A stretch of DNA of 64,000 nucleotides, taken from contig PCBI01000003.1 in assembly GCA_002730875.1 (NCBI GenBank), positions 128,273 through 192,272 of the forward strand. The letters run 5' to 3'. Positions within the stretch are counted from its first letter, which is position 1; each line of letters begins with the position of its first letter. Below the pieces are notes generated by a model. It worked only from the letters and a program-made list of their open reading frames with translations. It did no database searches and was not told the DNA's origin. Both the position numbers and the translations under genes were made by a program. Below, piece after piece: positions 27,801 through 37,232 of this stretch. Source of the DNA: Spirochaetaceae bacterium. GTDB taxonomy: Bacteria > Spirochaetota > Leptospiria > Leptospirales > Leptonemataceae.

Positions 27801-30800
27801 CTTTTTCAAAGATTGCAGACATTTGATCCATTGTGCGGGTGTAATTGCTAAAGACTTTCTGGTATTCGTGGCGCAGTTCATTGGCCTGGTCTTTTGCCTG
27901 CTGGTAGTCCTCACGGGCGCCTTCGTAGTCCTGCTCCACAGCCACCATTACGGTGTTAAAGTAATCCCTCACCGCCCGGTTCTGGGATTCCTGCCTTCTT
28001 CCTGCCTGAGCAAATTCTTTCTGGGCCAGGTTTCTCGCAGCCAGAGCGCTCTGATACGCCTGCTGGGAGCTGGCCCGGTCCTGGTTGAGACCATCGATTT
28101 CGCCGGTGAGGGCCGCTTCCTTCGTTTGCAGGGTTTCGTTGAAAGCAGCTACGTTTTCTTCATGCTCTAGCAAAGTCTTCAGCTCTTCGTAGTCCAGATC
28201 CTCGAAGTTTTCCGAATTGATGGCCGGAGCGGCATGGCCATTTTCGCGGTTCTCCTCGGCTGTAGTAAGAGCGGAGACTATGGCATCGCTCATCTCCGTT
28301 TTCAGAAGAGTAGCCTGCTGAGCGCTTGTGGCCTGCGACTCGTTCATTACTGTGCGAAGCGCATTGTGCAGCCTGGTAACAGAATCCAGATAATTATTGG
28401 CTAGATTCGCATAATAGACGCGCCTCATGCCCTCCAGACTTTCCACTGCCCGGCCTCTGTACGGCATCACCGCACGTACCACGGGAGAGCGGACTTCCAG
28501 GTTTATGCCCTCCCCGTTCTCCAGGATCCTGCTATTGTCTGCGGTTCCGGGATTCTGACCTTGCGAAGGCGGATCGCTTGCAAGGATTTCCTCCCAATCG
28601 TCCGAATCGAAGAGGTTGTCCAGGTTACGGTCTTGCAGATCCACTTCTTCTACTTCAATCACCGCTGTACCGGTCAGCTCTGCGAACTGCTGAAACCCGG
28701 TGTCCTCCCTGGGGTCGCCGACCGCCAGGGTAAGTCCCACCGGCGCCCCGGCCAGAGCGTCCTCTGAATCCATATCCCAGTCCGATTCGGCCCTTACTTC
28801 GTGCGCAGCGATTCCATCCTCGCTCACCCATACGGTTTCGCCGGATGCCACCTTTTCCATAATGGCATCCAGGATAGGTCGATCCCTGCCGTCCGGATCC
28901 ACAAACAAACCCGGATTGTATCCTCGGAGATAATCCTTATAGGAATTGAGCTGAGAATCACGCTCCGCTCCTGCGTACGTGCGATAGTTAACGAATCGAT
29001 TGACGGTTAGATTCTCCTTGCCATTGGAATCTATCCGGGTACCCCGCAGGTCTGCAAATTTGCCGAGCCGTGTGGCTATCTTGAAATCTCGGTCCGCCTG
29101 GTTGGCCAGACTTTCGAGGGACTCGGTATCGCTCTGAAGAAATCCGCTTATCATCTCTAGAATGAATGCTGAGCCTTCGCCAGAATTCTCCAGCCGCTCC
29201 TGCATAGAATCTACGCCGTCTGCACTTCCAGAGAACAGATCCACCTCAAGGCGCTTCTGTCGCCGCTGGCTTTCTTCGATGAGAGCCTCCAGCTCGGAAC
29301 GCTTCCCGTCGTCCATGGCATACTCTTTCAGATAGACTCGCCAGAGCTCGGCCTGGTCCAGGATCCCTGCCTTGAACTGCGGCCCCATCTGCAAAACCAG
29401 TTCCTGCATGCCATCGGTTACTTCTGAATTGGTGAATATCCCGGGCAATGCTCCGGACAGCCCCACCTCATCGCCGTTTTCGAAGATGGCAGACATCAAT
29501 GCCCGTCCCAGGCTGTGACGATTCTCTTTCAGAATTGCAAAATCAGCATCGCTCAATCTCTGGGAAAAATATCCCAGGGCCATGGAAACGAGCGCCGGGA
29601 TAGTCCCGGAATTGGCAAGATTTTGCATCGCCGAATGATTCACGGAGAGAGCCACTTTGTCGCTTCTGCGCTGCAACTCTTCGGTGAGCAGATCGTTTTC
29701 CATGAGCGATGTCTGAAGCTCGACGAAATCCGCTTTCGCGGACGCGCCCAGGGAATCATAGAAATCGTTATCGGATAGATTCTGGTCATCGGGCGATGTT
29801 TCCAGTAAACTCTGCACTAGATCGCCCCGCTGATTCAGGTAATATGCAAACAGGGGACTATTATTGAAATCGGGATTCGCTTCCAGAGTCTCCGATAAAG
29901 CGGCGCTCAGAGCGCTCAGATCCGCGCCATGGTCTTCCAGAAAGGCCTGGTGAATGAGAAGCTCCCCTTCTGTAGGGAAGAAATCTCTGGTAATGGCCGC
30001 GGTTTCTGTTTCGACAATGGCCGTCTGCAGGTCGGCCCCGCCGACGCTCAAATAGACACTGTCTCGATTGATGTAAGAACGCACAAAGCTCAGCGCCGGT
30101 TCACTCAGGTTATCATATCCGGTATCGACGAGAATGCGATCGGCCTGGCCTGGATCGTGATAGAGAGTTCCCTGTCCTCCGGTTTCCAGCAGAGCCAGAA
30201 TCTGCACAAAGTTCTCTTCGCCTCCAGAATCCGCCTGCGAGGAATCCGTAAGCGCTTCGGCCATACTCAGGTAATCCGAATGATTCGCCACAATACCTGC
30301 GAATTCATCGGGCAAGACACTGTTTTCATCCGGAGCCGGTTCGCTTAATTCTCCGTCCAAAAACCTCTGGTACAGCGCGCCGGGAAGACGAGACTCTGGG
30401 TTCAGATCCTGTCTGTGAATCTCAAATCCCAGACCTTTCAGGTACCGGGTTCGCTCTATCGATGCAATCCGCTCTCGCATACTCTGTCCGTGCACAGCAT
30501 AGGCAGGGTCATCCAGAAACTGGTTAAATAGTACTGAAAATGACTCCTTCTGTTCGGCAGCGGTGGAGCCGATTACGGTCTTATTGGAGAGAAAATCTTG
30601 TAGTCGAAGGGCAAAGATATACTCCTGAAAGTCGGCGCTGTATTCGCTTTCGTCTGCTGAGATCAGGAAAGCCCGAAGCTCCTCTTTGGACAGGTCGCCG
30701 GTGGAGCCAGAGCCTTCCGATGCATCCTCCTTCATATCATTCCATTGACGCACGGAAAGAATTTCAGAAAGCAATGCCGTTTGATGGGGTTCCATCTTTC

Positions 30801-33800
30801 TGGATTCAAAATAGGTATCCAGGATTTCGCTGTTGGAGATCCCGGAAAGACTGCTAAAGCTGTCGAATTCCGATAGTGAAGCGAAGCCATCGAGAAAGGC
30901 ATGAAAATCCCTGGCAAGAATCTGCTTTTGAAAGAATACAGGAATTCCGCTGAGGTTGAGCCCGGGACGCCCTTCTTCGGAAACGCTACCGGGTAGATCC
31001 TGCCCCTTCAGAAAATCCTCATAGCGCTCTTCGGCAAGTTCGCTTCCCCGAACCATGAGTAGATCGAGGAATTCCTCCGGATAGCTCTCCGGATTGAAGG
31101 CCCGTTTGCTGGACTCGGCCTCAAACTTCTGCAGAGCGATGATAAATGCCTTTTCTTTTTGGGTGTCGGTAAGCGAAGCCAGTTCCCCATCCCAGGCGCC
31201 GTTCTTTCCATCCGCGCCCTTGAGATAGGAAAAGAGAGTCTCGGCCGTTCGTGCCGCCTGCATCATCTCATCGAGCGATCCGATGAGCTCGCTTTGCGCA
31301 TCGTTCAGGTCCTGAATCAGCGCAGCCTTGAGAGCATCGCCGGTGAGTTCCGGCTCATTTACCATAATTTCCATGATTATACTTCTGGATATTGAGCCAG
31401 AGGCCAGCTCCGGGAGCCGGGCTGTCAGCCGGCTTCGCAGGGTCTCATCGCTGTCCGGGTCTACAGACGGACTCAGGCTGTTGATTACAGAAATGGCATC
31501 ATCGAAGTCCAGAATCTGAAGCGAAGATAGGTAGTACTCCGGGTCTTTCCGAGCTTCGAAGTCGTTGTTGGGGTTCAGCTCTGATTGAAGTTGCGATTGA
31601 AAATGGGAGAGCGCCGAAGCCAATACCTGGTCTGTTCGATAATTTCTCAGTCGCGCATGGGCATCCTTATAAAGAGAAAGCCTCTGCTGAATGGCTTCCG
31701 GTACATCGGTGGTCTCATCGCCATCCACATTTCTGCGAGCTTCCTCCTCCAGTAGCTCAAAGTTTTCCTGACTGTCGAGAATGGCCAGAACCGCAGAAGC
31801 GGAAGCTCCCTTCTGAAGGGCCTGCATAATTTCATCGTCAAAGTTTTTCCAGCCCGGAAGCGCTTCCTGAAGGTGAGCGGAATTTTGCTTCATGCGATCC
31901 GCACGGTCCCTGATCTCTTCCAGCGAAGAATCTCGCATATCGATGATTTCCCGAGCCGCAGCCACATCAATGAGATGGCCCTGCAGCATCATCATGGCCG
32001 TCCGCATCTCTTCCGACAGGCGTCCGCTGTTTTCTGGATCTGAAGCATAATCCAGTAGGTTCTCGGACAGCGCTTCCAGTACGGGCCCGGGTAGACTCTC
32101 ATTCAATGTGCCTGCGATATCATCTAAAGACTCAACATCGGCGAGCCCCAGCGAAGAGAATTCATCGGAAATTAGATAGGTATCGCCACTTTTACGGGCA
32201 TCGCCGTCAGCGTCGGAAACGAACACTCCCAGGGCCAGGCCCAGGCTTTCCACTACCGGCCTTGAAGGGCGATCTGCGCCGGAGTTCGGGCTCCCTCGAT
32301 TCAGAAGCGCTCTTCGTTGCTGTTCCTCTTTCAACTCCTGCAACTGCTGCGTAAAGACGCTCCTAACGGAATTCATAAACCGGGAGCTACTGCCCTTACC
32401 CCCCTCGAGTTCCTGTAGATAAGCGCTGAGTCTGCGAATCTCAGACTGACGGGATTCCACATCCGGCTTCGCTGCCTCTACTATGTCCTGAAGCTCGCCG
32501 ATGCGCTTTTCCAGAACCTCTATATCGGAAGCGTACTTCGCATCCAGAGTAGCGCGCTCGGAGGCATCAGCAGCCTCGATTTCCTCCTGCATTTCCAGAA
32601 TTTGAGTGCGAAGAAGATTAATTCTGGCCCGAGTTTCCCCGTACTCTGGATGCGTTTCAGCCAGTTCCTTACGAGCCCGTTGAATCTGCCGGGCCAGACT
32701 TTTGGCTTCCTCTCGTTCGAATATTGTCTCAAAATCTGTATCCAGTTGATCCAGATCTCTTTGAATCAGATCTCGAATCTGAATCAAATCCCTGCGGAGG
32801 TAAGTGGCATTGTCGGTGCGAATCGCTTTGTAGCCCAGAAGCAGCTGGCGCTCCTCCATGGAAAGACCGTAGAATGCATTTTCCACTGCGCCATCTCCGG
32901 CACTTAAGACGGATTCCAGCGTATCGCGTAGAGCTTTTCGTTCGCTACGAAACTCCGTCACCCAGTCGTCGCCGCTGGATTCTGGCCTGGTGTTTTCAAA
33001 CTCCAGCCAGTAGGTAGAGCTTTCTTTCAGTCGCGATGCCCGATCCAGAATATCATCCCATCGTTTTTCGGTGGCTGTGGGTTCATCCGGACCCGGCTCG
33101 GCGTTGGCTCGCTGAATCAACTTCCGGTTATCGATAATCCAATCTTTGATGATCTGAAGGGATTGCAGCTGGTAAATCGCATCATCGCCGGTGTTTTCGC
33201 CGTCCCGATTTCCTGCAGCATCGTTCGCCTGGGATTTCTTGCCGGTGGGCGTAGTCGCATCCGCCGCAGTAGCAATGGCGGAATCCAGCGCCGCAATCAT
33301 GGCGCTATAAGACTCCCCACGATGTTCGGTCAGGAAAAGTTCCAGATCTGTCGAAGCCAGTTCGGCAAATTCCAGCATTTCGTCTCGAAGCTCTTCGCTG
33401 CGCTCTTTCAGATCATCCTTTGTGGGGACGTCGCTTTCGTCTGGCTCCCGGTCCAGTTTCTTCAGTAGCGCCAGCCGCACGGTTTCCTCTGTAGATTTCA
33501 GGCTGTCTTGAAGGGCAGTGATATCATCTTCGAGATCTGTAAGAGCCCGCTCCTTTTTGTCCGCGGCATGGGCTTTCTCCTGAGGCTGAGTATCTGCATC
33601 CTCGATGGTTTCCTGGAGCGATTCCAGAAGATCCAGACGCCCCTGAAGAGAACTGAGCGCCCCGGACACCCCTGGACTTGCTGCTTTTGCGATGTCCTCC
33701 CGGATTTCCAGTATGGCCCGGGCGCGGGCCTCCGCATTTTCCGGAGTACCGGCTCCCTGTGGATAGTCTTCAGAGTCTTGCAGCCCGCGCAGGGCCGCCC

Positions 33801-36800
33801 CTGCTTGCATGGTATTGTTCAAAGCTTCGACCAGTCCCAGAGCCTGTCTGGTTTGCTTTCTTTGGTAGTCGCTTTCTCTTTTCTGACGAATGGTATCAAA
33901 ATATGCGTCTTTCGCAGACTCAACCCTGGTTTGCAGCGGCACATCGGCCGCATCCTCCACGGTTTTCATCTGAGTCATTACATTGCCCAGAGCGCTGGCG
34001 GCGTTGCGAAGCTCGATTTGAATCAGTTCCCGTGTTTCGCCAGAGTTCTGAATCTCCAGATCAATCCTTGCCTGCTTGTACGCTTCCCGGGATTCATTTA
34101 AGCGCTCTTCGGCCAGACGCAGAGCTTCTGTTCTGGATTCAAGATCGTCCTTCAGATCACCCAGAGCATCCTCCCTCTGCTTTAGATTGGGCTGCGACAG
34201 CGCAGTTTGAATGAGTTCCCGCTCTTCGGTGTAGTTGAATTCCCCGGCCAGCTTCTCCATCTCCAGGGACAGGGCCCAGGCCGTTCCATGCAATGCCTTC
34301 CATCGATTGGCCAGAGTGGATGCACTTGCCTGTCCGGAAAGATTTTCATCACGAAACGATTGCAATCGATTGCGAAACGGAATCAACGGATGAGCGGAAG
34401 CGTCATCCCCGGAATACTCGTTCAAAAGCGAATCTAATTCGCCGAGCATTTCGTTTAGGTCATCTACTCCCGGCCCCGTCTCAGAATCCAGGCCGGCAAC
34501 ATCCGAAATGAAATCCGAGCTCGCCTCAAGGTTTTTTCCCCTGGCCGAATAACGATCAAAGTCGGTTTGCTTTTGAATCAGTTCGTCAAACAATGACTGG
34601 TATTGTTCCGAGTCGGGGTCCAGGTTTCGATCTACGTCCGGGTTCGGATTCGTATCCATTTCCAGGTGCATACTCTGAAGCTGATGAGCCAGATCGCCGG
34701 CCTTGCCCGCCGCTACATCGTATGCTAGCTGTAAGAGATCGGTCTTTAGCCTGGTGGCCTCCACTCTCCAATCTGTAACTGCGGCCATTTCAAGGCCGGC
34801 GCCGTGCTTCTCGGCGACGTCGGCGTAATGCTTTACTCTACGCGCTCGCTGCAGTCTCTGAGCCTGACGGTCTCGCTCTCTGCGAAGGACTTCCCATTCG
34901 TATTCGGCATCGGTCATCAGATACGGATCATTGGCATTTCCAGTGATGTGCTGGCGATACAGTCCATCCTCCAGCTTTCCCAGAATAAGGTCGCGCAGTC
35001 GGGCACCCTCATTGCTGGACTCGGCGAAGAACTCGTTTCCCATGGCTTCCTTGATTTCGGACAGAACCTGCTGGCGCAGATCTGCGGCCTGCTGAGCCTG
35101 TGGGGAACCTTCATCTGCGTCTTCCGGCCAGAGCTCCTCCGCTCCGCCATTTCTATCGATGATTTCGTTGATGAGCTCCGAAATCTCGATACCATGTTCC
35201 AGGTACTCCTGGTCCAGGCCGGCTACCAGTTCGCGCATCTCTTCGATGCTATCCATGGCCCGGTAGTTGAAGTCCGTACTGGCTTTAAGCTTCCGCGCAC
35301 GGTTTACGAAAAGGCGATTCGAACGGATGTCGCTTTCTATGTCGCGAACGTACAGAGCATATTCAGTACGATTCCCATCGTCCGAAAGCCAGTCTGTCAA
35401 TTCGTTTCGGAAATCGTCTTCATCCAGCTCTTCGAATTCCTGTCGGAGCTCTTCGCCAAACTCTCTCCGATCGATTAGCAGGCCCGAAGAAGGCTCATCG
35501 GAATACAGTGTTCCATTCAGTTCTCGCTGGGCGCGGAGCAGGATGGCTTCAAACCTGTTGATGGATTTCTCCATCTCGCCGGCTTCCTTCTGATAGAAGT
35601 CGTACAGATCTTCATCGTCCTGGTTGCCCATAAGGACCAGAAGCTCCTGGTAGTAGTCCCTTGCTTCCCTGGCTTCGAGGAGGGCAGCGCCGCCTCCGCG
35701 GACCATGCTGGCCAACTGCTCGGATTGACGGTCCCAGCCATCCCTTTCTTGCTGCACATAATCCTGTAGATCCGCTTCGGCCTGGGCACGGTTTTCTTCG
35801 AATTCCCGGTGCTTTTCGGCGTATTTGGCCCTGCCTTCCTCGATTTTGGTCTGGACTTCACGAAGCCAGTTGTCCCGGGCCGTCTTTAGTTTAGCGTGTT
35901 CGTCCTGCCAGATCTCTTCGGCTTCGCCACGAGCGGTCTTCGTGGCCTCCATCCATACAAGCCGATCCCGGTACAGGTCTTCTTCGGCCTGTTGAAACAC
36001 CCGCAGTCCCTCGCTGATAATAGCCTCAACCTGCTTCTGGTATTCCAGCGGGTCCGGACTGGTATCTTCCGAGTGCAGAGCTTCTTCGCTCCGCTTCAGT
36101 AGATCGGAGGTCTGCTCTTCCACCAGGTCCTCGGCCTCCTGGATAGCCTGATTCCCAATCTCTTCGGCAGAGCCAGAATCGGCCTGAACCTTTGCGCTCA
36201 GATCGTCCGTTCGCTTGAGGGCGATGTATCGGTTGCGGGCTCGGAGCAGATAGAAATGCTCCCGCATTTCGAATTCGCTGCGAATCTCTTCTTCTTTTTC
36301 TTCAATAGCACGATCCAGAGCCTGGATCTGACTATCTTCCAGAGGCCCAATGTTTTCCCGCGCTTTGGCAATCTTTGCTTCCAGGTCTTCTTCGAAGCTT
36401 TCCACCAGACTGGCATTCAAACCTGCCACAAGGCTTTCCCAGCCATCCAGGTCCAGTTGCGGTTTGTTCTCAAACGTAGCCTCGGCGGTGGCTATGATCT
36501 CCTCATATTCCTGTTCGGAGATCTGCAGGCCCTGGATCTTCTCCTGTATAAGGCGAAATCCCGCTTCACGCTCCAGGATCAATTGCGAAGCCTCGGTTTC
36601 CCAGTCCAGGCGCGCGGTTTCGTACGCAGTCTCCAGAGCATCGAGCTTCGCCTGCCGCTTGTCAGCAGTAAGGTCGTCTTCCCGAATCCTATCCTCTCTT
36701 TCCTCCAGAGCCCGGGCTGCATCCTCTTCCCAGTCCGCCTGCAGCGAAACCAGGCCTGCCTGCACATAGCTTCGCCACTGATCCAGATCCGGCATGTGGG

Positions 36801-36975
36801 CCGCCCGATCCAGATAGCTCTTGAGCTCCCTTTCATCCTGAGCCTGAAAGTCCCGAAAGGGACGAGCCACCAGAGATGGGGGAAAAACGAAAATGACCAG
36901 AAAGTTCACGACGAGCCAGATACTGACCGATTTGCGCAACCCGCAGATAATGCCTTGCTGCCTGCTTGAATTCAT
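21790..36975 (-). CDS. Giant secreted coiled-coil protein, 5061 residues (resembles Leptospira TIGR04388 family)
   Basis: One uninterrupted 15.2-kb gene. Residues 1-37 contain a signal peptide (LRKSVSIWLVVNFLVIFVFPPSLVA), so it leaves the cytoplasm. From about 45 to 1600 it is acidic, almost purely helical, with regular tryptophans and coiled-coil heptads. About 1600-2750 is mixed, with acidic Asp-rich loops (DADGDARKSGD). About 2800-4100 is again coiled coil, including a W-rich segment at about 3780-3890. From about 4140 it changes to Gly/Ala-rich, moderately hydrophobic sequence (GMPGMPGF near 4175, then many small-residue helices) to the C-terminus. Mature cysteines are only C3623/C3633, C4108/C4116 and C4261/C4266. 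ATG with AGGAGAG eight bases upstream. The resemblance to the very long Leptospira proteins is from memory. No catalytic motif or toxin domain seen. Confidence 0.9.
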   Translation of the reverse strand: MNSSRQQGIICGLRKSVSIWLVVNFLVIFVFPPSLVARPFRDFQAQDERELKSYLDRAAHMPDLDQWRSYVQAGLVSLQADWEEDAARALEEREDRIREDDLTADKRQAKLDALETAYETARLDWETEASQLILEREAGFRLIQEKIQGLQISEQEYEEIIATAEATFENKPQLDLDGWESLVAGLNASLVESFEEDLEAKIAKARENIGPLEDSQIQALDRAIEEKEEEIRSEFEMREHFYLLRARNRYIALKRTDDLSAKVQADSGSAEEIGNQAIQEAEDLVEEQTSDLLKRSEEALHSEDTSPDPLEYQKQVEAIISEGLRVFQQAEEDLYRDRLVWMEATKTARGEAEEIWQDEHAKLKTARDNWLREVQTKIEEGRAKYAEKHREFEENRAQAEADLQDYVQQERDGWDRQSEQLASMVRGGGAALLEAREARDYYQELLVLMGNQDDEDLYDFYQKEAGEMEKSINRFEAILLRAQRELNGTLYSDEPSSGLLIDRREFGEELRQEFEELDEDDFRNELTDWLSDDGNRTEYALYVRDIESDIRSNRLFVNRARKLKASTDFNYRAMDSIEEMRELVAGLDQEYLEHGIEISELINEIIDRNGGAEELWPEDADEGSPQAQQAADLRQQVLSEIKEAMGNEFFAESSNEGARLRDLILGKLEDGLYRQHITGNANDPYLMTDAEYEWEVLRRERDRQAQRLQRARRVKHYADVAEKHGAGLEMAAVTDWRVEATRLKTDLLQLAYDVAAGKAGDLAHQLQSMHLEMDTNPNPDVDRNLDPDSEQYQSLFDELIQKQTDFDRYSARGKNLEASSDFISDVAGLDSETGPGVDDLNEMLGELDSLLNEYSGDDASAHPLIPFRNRLQSFRDENLSGQASASTLANRWKALHGTAWALSLEMEKLAGEFNYTEERELIQTALSQPNLKQREDALGDLKDDLESRTEALRLAEERLNESREAYKQARIDLEIQNSGETRELIQIELRNAASALGNVMTQMKTVEDAADVPLQTRVESAKDAYFDTIRQKRESDYQRKQTRQALGLVEALNNTMQAGAALRGLQDSEDYPQGAGTPENAEARARAILEIREDIAKAASPGVSGALSSLQGRLDLLESLQETIEDADTQPQEKAHAADKKERALTDLEDDITALQDSLKSTEETVRLALLKKLDREPDESDVPTKDDLKERSEELRDEMLEFAELASTDLELFLTEHRGESYSAMIAALDSAIATAADATTPTGKKSQANDAAGNRDGENTGDDAIYQLQSLQIIKDWIIDNRKLIQRANAEPGPDEPTATEKRWDDILDRASRLKESSTYWLEFENTRPESSGDDWVTEFRSERKALRDTLESVLSAGDGAVENAFYGLSMEERQLLLGYKAIRTDNATYLRRDLIQIRDLIQRDLDQLDTDFETIFEREEAKSLARQIQRARKELAETHPEYGETRARINLLRTQILEMQEEIEAADASERATLDAKYASDIEVLEKRIGELQDIVEAAKPDVESRQSEIRRLSAYLQELEGGKGSSSRFMNSVRSVFTQQLQELKEEQQRRALLNRGSPNSGADRPSRPVVESLGLALGVFVSDADGDARKSGDTYLISDEFSSLGLADVESLDDIAGTLNESLPGPVLEALSENLLDYASDPENSGRLSEEMRTAMMMLQGHLIDVAAAREIIDMRDSSLEEIRDRADRMKQNSAHLQEALPGWKNFDDEIMQALQKGASASAVLAILDSQENFELLEEEARRNVDGDETTDVPEAIQQRLSLYKDAHARLRNYRTDQVLASALSHFQSQLQSELNPNNDFEARKDPEYYLSSLQILDFDDAISVINSLSPSVDPDSDETLRSRLTARLPELASGSISRSIIMEIMVNEPELTGDALKAALIQDLNDAQSELIGSLDEMMQAARTAETLFSYLKGADGKNGAWDGELASLTDTQKEKAFIIALQKFEAESSKRAFNPESYPEEFLDLLMVRGSELAEERYEDFLKGQDLPGSVSEEGRPGLNLSGIPVFFQKQILARDFHAFLDGFASLSEFDSFSSLSGISNSEILDTYFESRKMEPHQTALLSEILSVRQWNDMKEDASEGSGSTGDLSKEELRAFLISADESEYSADFQEYIFALRLQDFLSNKTVIGSTAAEQKESFSVLFNQFLDDPAYAVHGQSMRERIASIERTRYLKGLGFEIHRQDLNPESRLPGALYQRFLDGELSEPAPDENSVLPDEFAGIVANHSDYLSMAEALTDSSQADSGGEENFVQILALLETGGQGTLYHDPGQADRILVDTGYDNLSEPALSFVRSYINRDSVYLSVGGADLQTAIVETETAAITRDFFPTEGELLIHQAFLEDHGADLSALSAALSETLEANPDFNNSPLFAYYLNQRGDLVQSLLETSPDDQNLSDNDFYDSLGASAKADFVELQTSLMENDLLTEELQRRSDKVALSVNHSAMQNLANSGTIPALVSMALGYFSQRLSDADFAILKENRHSLGRALMSAIFENGDEVGLSGALPGIFTNSEVTDGMQELVLQMGPQFKAGILDQAELWRVYLKEYAMDDGKRSELEALIEESQRRQKRLEVDLFSGSADGVDSMQERLENSGEGSAFILEMISGFLQSDTESLESLANQADRDFKIATRLGKFADLRGTRIDSNGKENLTVNRFVNYRTYAGAERDSQLNSYKDYLRGYNPGLFVDPDGRDRPILDAIMEKVASGETVWVSEDGIAAHEVRAESDWDMDSEDALAGAPVGLTLAVGDPREDTGFQQFAELTGTAVIEVEEVDLQDRNLDNLFDSDDWEEILASDPPSQGQNPGTADNSRILENGEGINLEVRSPVVRAVMPYRGRAVESLEGMRRVYYANLANNYLDSVTRLHNALRTVMNESQATSAQQATLLKTEMSDAIVSALTTAEENRENGHAAPAINSENFEDLDYEELKTLLEHEENVAAFNETLQTKEAALTGEIDGLNQDRASSQQAYQSALAARNLAQKEFAQAGRRQESQNRAVRDYFNTVMVAVEQDYEGAREDYQQAKDQANELRHEYQKVFSNYTRTMDQMSAIFEKVNASQQELDTRSRVQEYANTPYLYASADSGEHGFGDSQEGDSSESEKGHNGEDPATASVDAYALHSEDADVAFERALAAYNSIQRQFKQAGFDVLVQDDLEDFARVAQLRKEGNDLLDEELEEDDYERLAELQESRHSDFEGHQPYETVRNLFRQLGIEQLQVIAELGADPDDWELSDGLEQYREELKEIHGYDPAWLDSEDEAPKWQIADEAELYLLTLRDVNQRNGELIDARADYIFHTQRTVRLEKAARLVQAEIDKRKAAVEKARAEFDQIYKQNFGDMSGGENEAEKIKAREFVYRKMAAMLPPLDAGSENKVAINLGAEYASWFYGAGTVADEINRSIWGGNLDPNLYQWSPMQNAAAALGLTHWNAKSEKEKQAIRTWMEAGGGTALGYNQYVPVHMTWMQSLGQLDRAILENHITRSIWLPVLYDGAATAALDYGARYRQAAKMLAQGEAKLVLQQTLSFAASLNVGQAGDNSKVADVRRAEMRYERAQSELDYLTKAPDLHTLKSRLREFGAVERYELTEDELKYLYDAHPDQTGVDEDRQGDALNVSGLATKAKCFSSTGGRYSCNPDSTESGGLHEDNVTGEMVTIVSPSGDTDLADSGEKRQRISDDAEIEEIYDLGRVLKAMVSHGNTLREQARESYINAGTKTEGTFALAERSATIKELVQWASGDDPETDAIETSLHGGREFKGYQTTYLDQLEIARRIQGKQLEQQKDLQKRIWDARKKELEYKEGQWEAKMATIMQRGKDQWSAAENAFLNRWHAAKSEDEAETAAAEATWKQRIADHQDRKAAWEEDMRRRLAEKTLEEDLGNAIDDLNAEIRRNRDSLNADLPIIDRGAAINEALDRLEQQSLSRESLEGVNQSIEDFDAKVELQLRSRELGAEKIFDITKDFQKGLDRHQDNMRVMAKVQILEEYRNLIDEFVESIERQNEAYKEQTRAAALAAGYVDAGNIFIKKGLGGKNVGVVNPITPYDIRARAEEFKQSSQIYASEREFQRLMESASMPEFESILHVEKLKAQKWMQDISGTAKDAATRGSSTDCDELGDFGCWIGRAPNGDAPRMADAMAGKDVSSFGAAGKHAGVAAVINEFAGGLGEMGGESRPGMPGMPGFYLQMRFMNEQVSKKSQANIEQRGPFIDPASGAYNKVALGLHQAYHNTEVATRVHGLDRGKLTRANLGQVGKNAAQVGAMALDCATMACTPVTSSIVGGINAQIRIDTQRGGSEFRVTQESAIAATAALATAAIGGAHYSGMITEKATRAATTAVNLGSTGLQAGVREYRREGNDALAIARAGGTALLSYYSGKFLSSGSGAPGFWPGAGQSVAQSMIMDTASSAWELGRRRAGMDNYYSQSVTPGIQGFSSVIGGAMSAGMKADYQAGQSRSAQERLQNAYEAARKAADQGHEENQILSIFIGAVRDEKLARKLAAQFSKRYGEASVAKLLDFRNRIKGRRSREGKLSSGADIAAAILPGDRGVGMQKRLYQEIDELSATTGMSVEQATEQVIRAHGGDPGNALSAATMQSLAMMDADWQSHQAEMQSGFPESSPDLWETISAVQQGVQHGGDSAGVDRSHPIARYVRAEQMHKRYGDLRQKQFDSNYSIFASPLVSADDAANVAAANKRMLRESLNAQFGEGSYSEYMGYRKQMQARLAQLGYGDGFEAEGSDDGFDSRMRTLKSVGDLTLRSAGYLFNSKSWEQVRAEHNAYNMGLRRDARREELRLQHKVDRVMANQSIETRAILGLEIGRQYALGQRNYAIAEMATLDLATLGTMKAFSAGKWAFRGMTAARTGSNAHKLRIGIGAFNRFRKSRMASKIKSVAPGRAALSFAYRNKYTLNSMAINGTTSGLTKIPLDMSMAHLQGNQYGLSDAYNSFGQGFFMGAGSSAISGTRLLNNKGKILGNGLFFAGNEFYQTMPQHGWDFSSAERMARISIQAGFGMGSQALGIYGTRGSAPLTRFENSYKGRQANDLLQGTFTPMPFDYANDAFWKIVWPKMQ

Positions 36976-37129
36976 AGAACGCTCTCCTGTTAAGTGTGCG
37001 AGCGTCGCAAAGCATGCGAAAGGTGAGCCTGAGCCCCGGGGAACACAGGCAAAAGAGCGAAAACATCAGAATCGAGGCGAAAAACTGTTGGCCCCTTTCT
37101 CGTTGGGATCTTGCGATACAGGTTCCGAC

Positions 37130-37186
37130 GGCACCGGACTTCCGAAACTCGGATACCCCGAACTTGCGATAGCCGGCTCCGGTGCC
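37130..37186 (-). promoter_or_regulatory. Long inverted repeat in the leader of the giant gene
   Basis: GGCACCGGA at 37130-37138 pairs perfectly with TCCGGTGCC at 37178-37186, with 39 bases between. It sits in the 257-base gap between the LpoB-like gene and the giant gene, which has no coding sequence I can support. No T-run follows, so it is either a weak terminator for the upstream genes or a leader structure of the giant mRNA. I could not identify a clear promoter in the gap. Confidence 0.45.
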
Positions 37187-37232
37187 TCAAATCATTCACA
37201 TCCGAGGATGATCCGCGGACTCGCAGCGGAGT

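Noticed and set aside
31000-36900. Numerous long plus-strand frames opposite the giant gene
   Set aside because: They follow the codon bias of the giant gene read backwards, have no ribosome sites and resemble no family.
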